DNA of 6,526 nucleotides from contig JAADIC010000167.1 of assembly GCA_013151535.1 (NCBI GenBank), positions 1-6,526 on the forward strand. Direction: 5' to 3'. Of the stretch, positions 6,300-6,526 are shown in pieces. The stretch's first letter is position 1, and each line of letters begins with the position of its first letter. The position numbers were made by a program, and so were the translations under genes. Under the pieces are notes generated by a model, which saw only the letters and a list, made by a program, of their open reading frames with translations, was not told where the DNA came from and did not search any database. This DNA is from Alphaproteobacteria bacterium. GTDB lineage: Bacteria > Pseudomonadota > Alphaproteobacteria > Rhodobacterales > Rhodobacteraceae.

Positions 6300-6526
6300 C
6301 AGGCCACCTCGGCCAGCAGATCGGCGTAACCGTTGTTTTCAACCTCAAGCGCCAGTTCCGGGCCGCCGGATTTGATGATCCTGCCATCCGCCATGATATG
6401 CACAACGTCAGGTTTGATGTGATCGAGCAGCCGCTGATAATGGGTAATCACCAGAAACGAGCGCTTGCCGTCGCGCAGCGCATTCACCCCCTCGGCCACC
6501 AGTTTCATGGCGTCCACATCAAGGCC
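6299..6526 (-). CDS. sufC: Fe-S cluster assembly ATPase SufC, 3' part only
   Basis: The C-terminal 75 residues of an ABC-type ATPase; the rest (about 175 residues, including Walker A, the signature and Walker B) lies outside the window. The visible part begins GLDVDAMKLVAEGVNALR, the D-loop after Walker B, followed by FLVITHYQRLLDHIKPDVVH with the H-loop histidine, then the SufC-typical MADGRIIKSGGPELALE. It ends with YADLLAEVA. SufC hydrolyses ATP within SufBC2D to drive cluster assembly. Its stop TGA shares its A with the ancestral sufD ATG (TGATG). Confidence 0.95.
   Translation of the reverse strand, partial: GLDVDAMKLVAEGVNALRDGKRSFLVITHYQRLLDHIKPDVVHIMADGRIIKSGGPELALEVENNGYADLLAEVA

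Overview
The window looks like a chromosome segment from an alphaproteobacterium, most likely of the order Rhodobacterales (Roseobacter/Rhodobacter relatives). The reasons are moderately high GC, a SUF iron-sulphur operon with Yip1-family membrane proteins between sufD and sufS, and a class II fumarase followed by a DUF4169 protein and a small ribbon-helix-helix protein. No organism can be named from the sequence alone.

Layout: two convergent gene groups. On the + strand, fumC (1-1210, its 5' end outside the window) is followed by a DUF4169 gene (1214-1396) and an RHH gene (1389-1619), packed tightly enough to be one operon. On the - strand, reading from the right edge, come sufC (3' part only), sufD, three Yip1-family membrane protein genes, sufS, and then a tRNA-Arg(CCG) gene with its own promoter-like sequence. 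The two groups meet at about 1600-1790. That convergent spacer holds two diverged copies of a 71-bp element, each able to fold into three consecutive hairpins.

How the genes work together: SufS takes sulphur from cysteine, and SufC (ATPase) and SufD belong to the SufBCD scaffold that builds Fe-S clusters. The stop/start overlaps (sufC/sufD TGATG, sufD/yip1 GTGA, yip1/sufS TGATG) indicate translational coupling along the operon. The three membrane proteins are Yip1-like and share a GG(R/K)G(S/T/N)(W/F) motif; their role is unknown. FumC is the TCA-cycle fumarase.

The most striking observations are two frame disruptions in highly conserved genes. fumC lacks two bases at about 415, inside the codon after the conserved TLGQ, so its reading frame is split. 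sufD carries a perfect 17-bp tandem duplication (6205-6239) just after its natural start. This throws the original start out of frame and at the same time creates a new in-frame ATG with a good Shine-Dalgarno sequence. Either this genome is decaying or variable at these sites, or the assembly contains errors; raw reads would decide. The duplicated three-hairpin element, whose differences fall mostly in loops or in paired positions, is the best candidate for an uncharacterised element.
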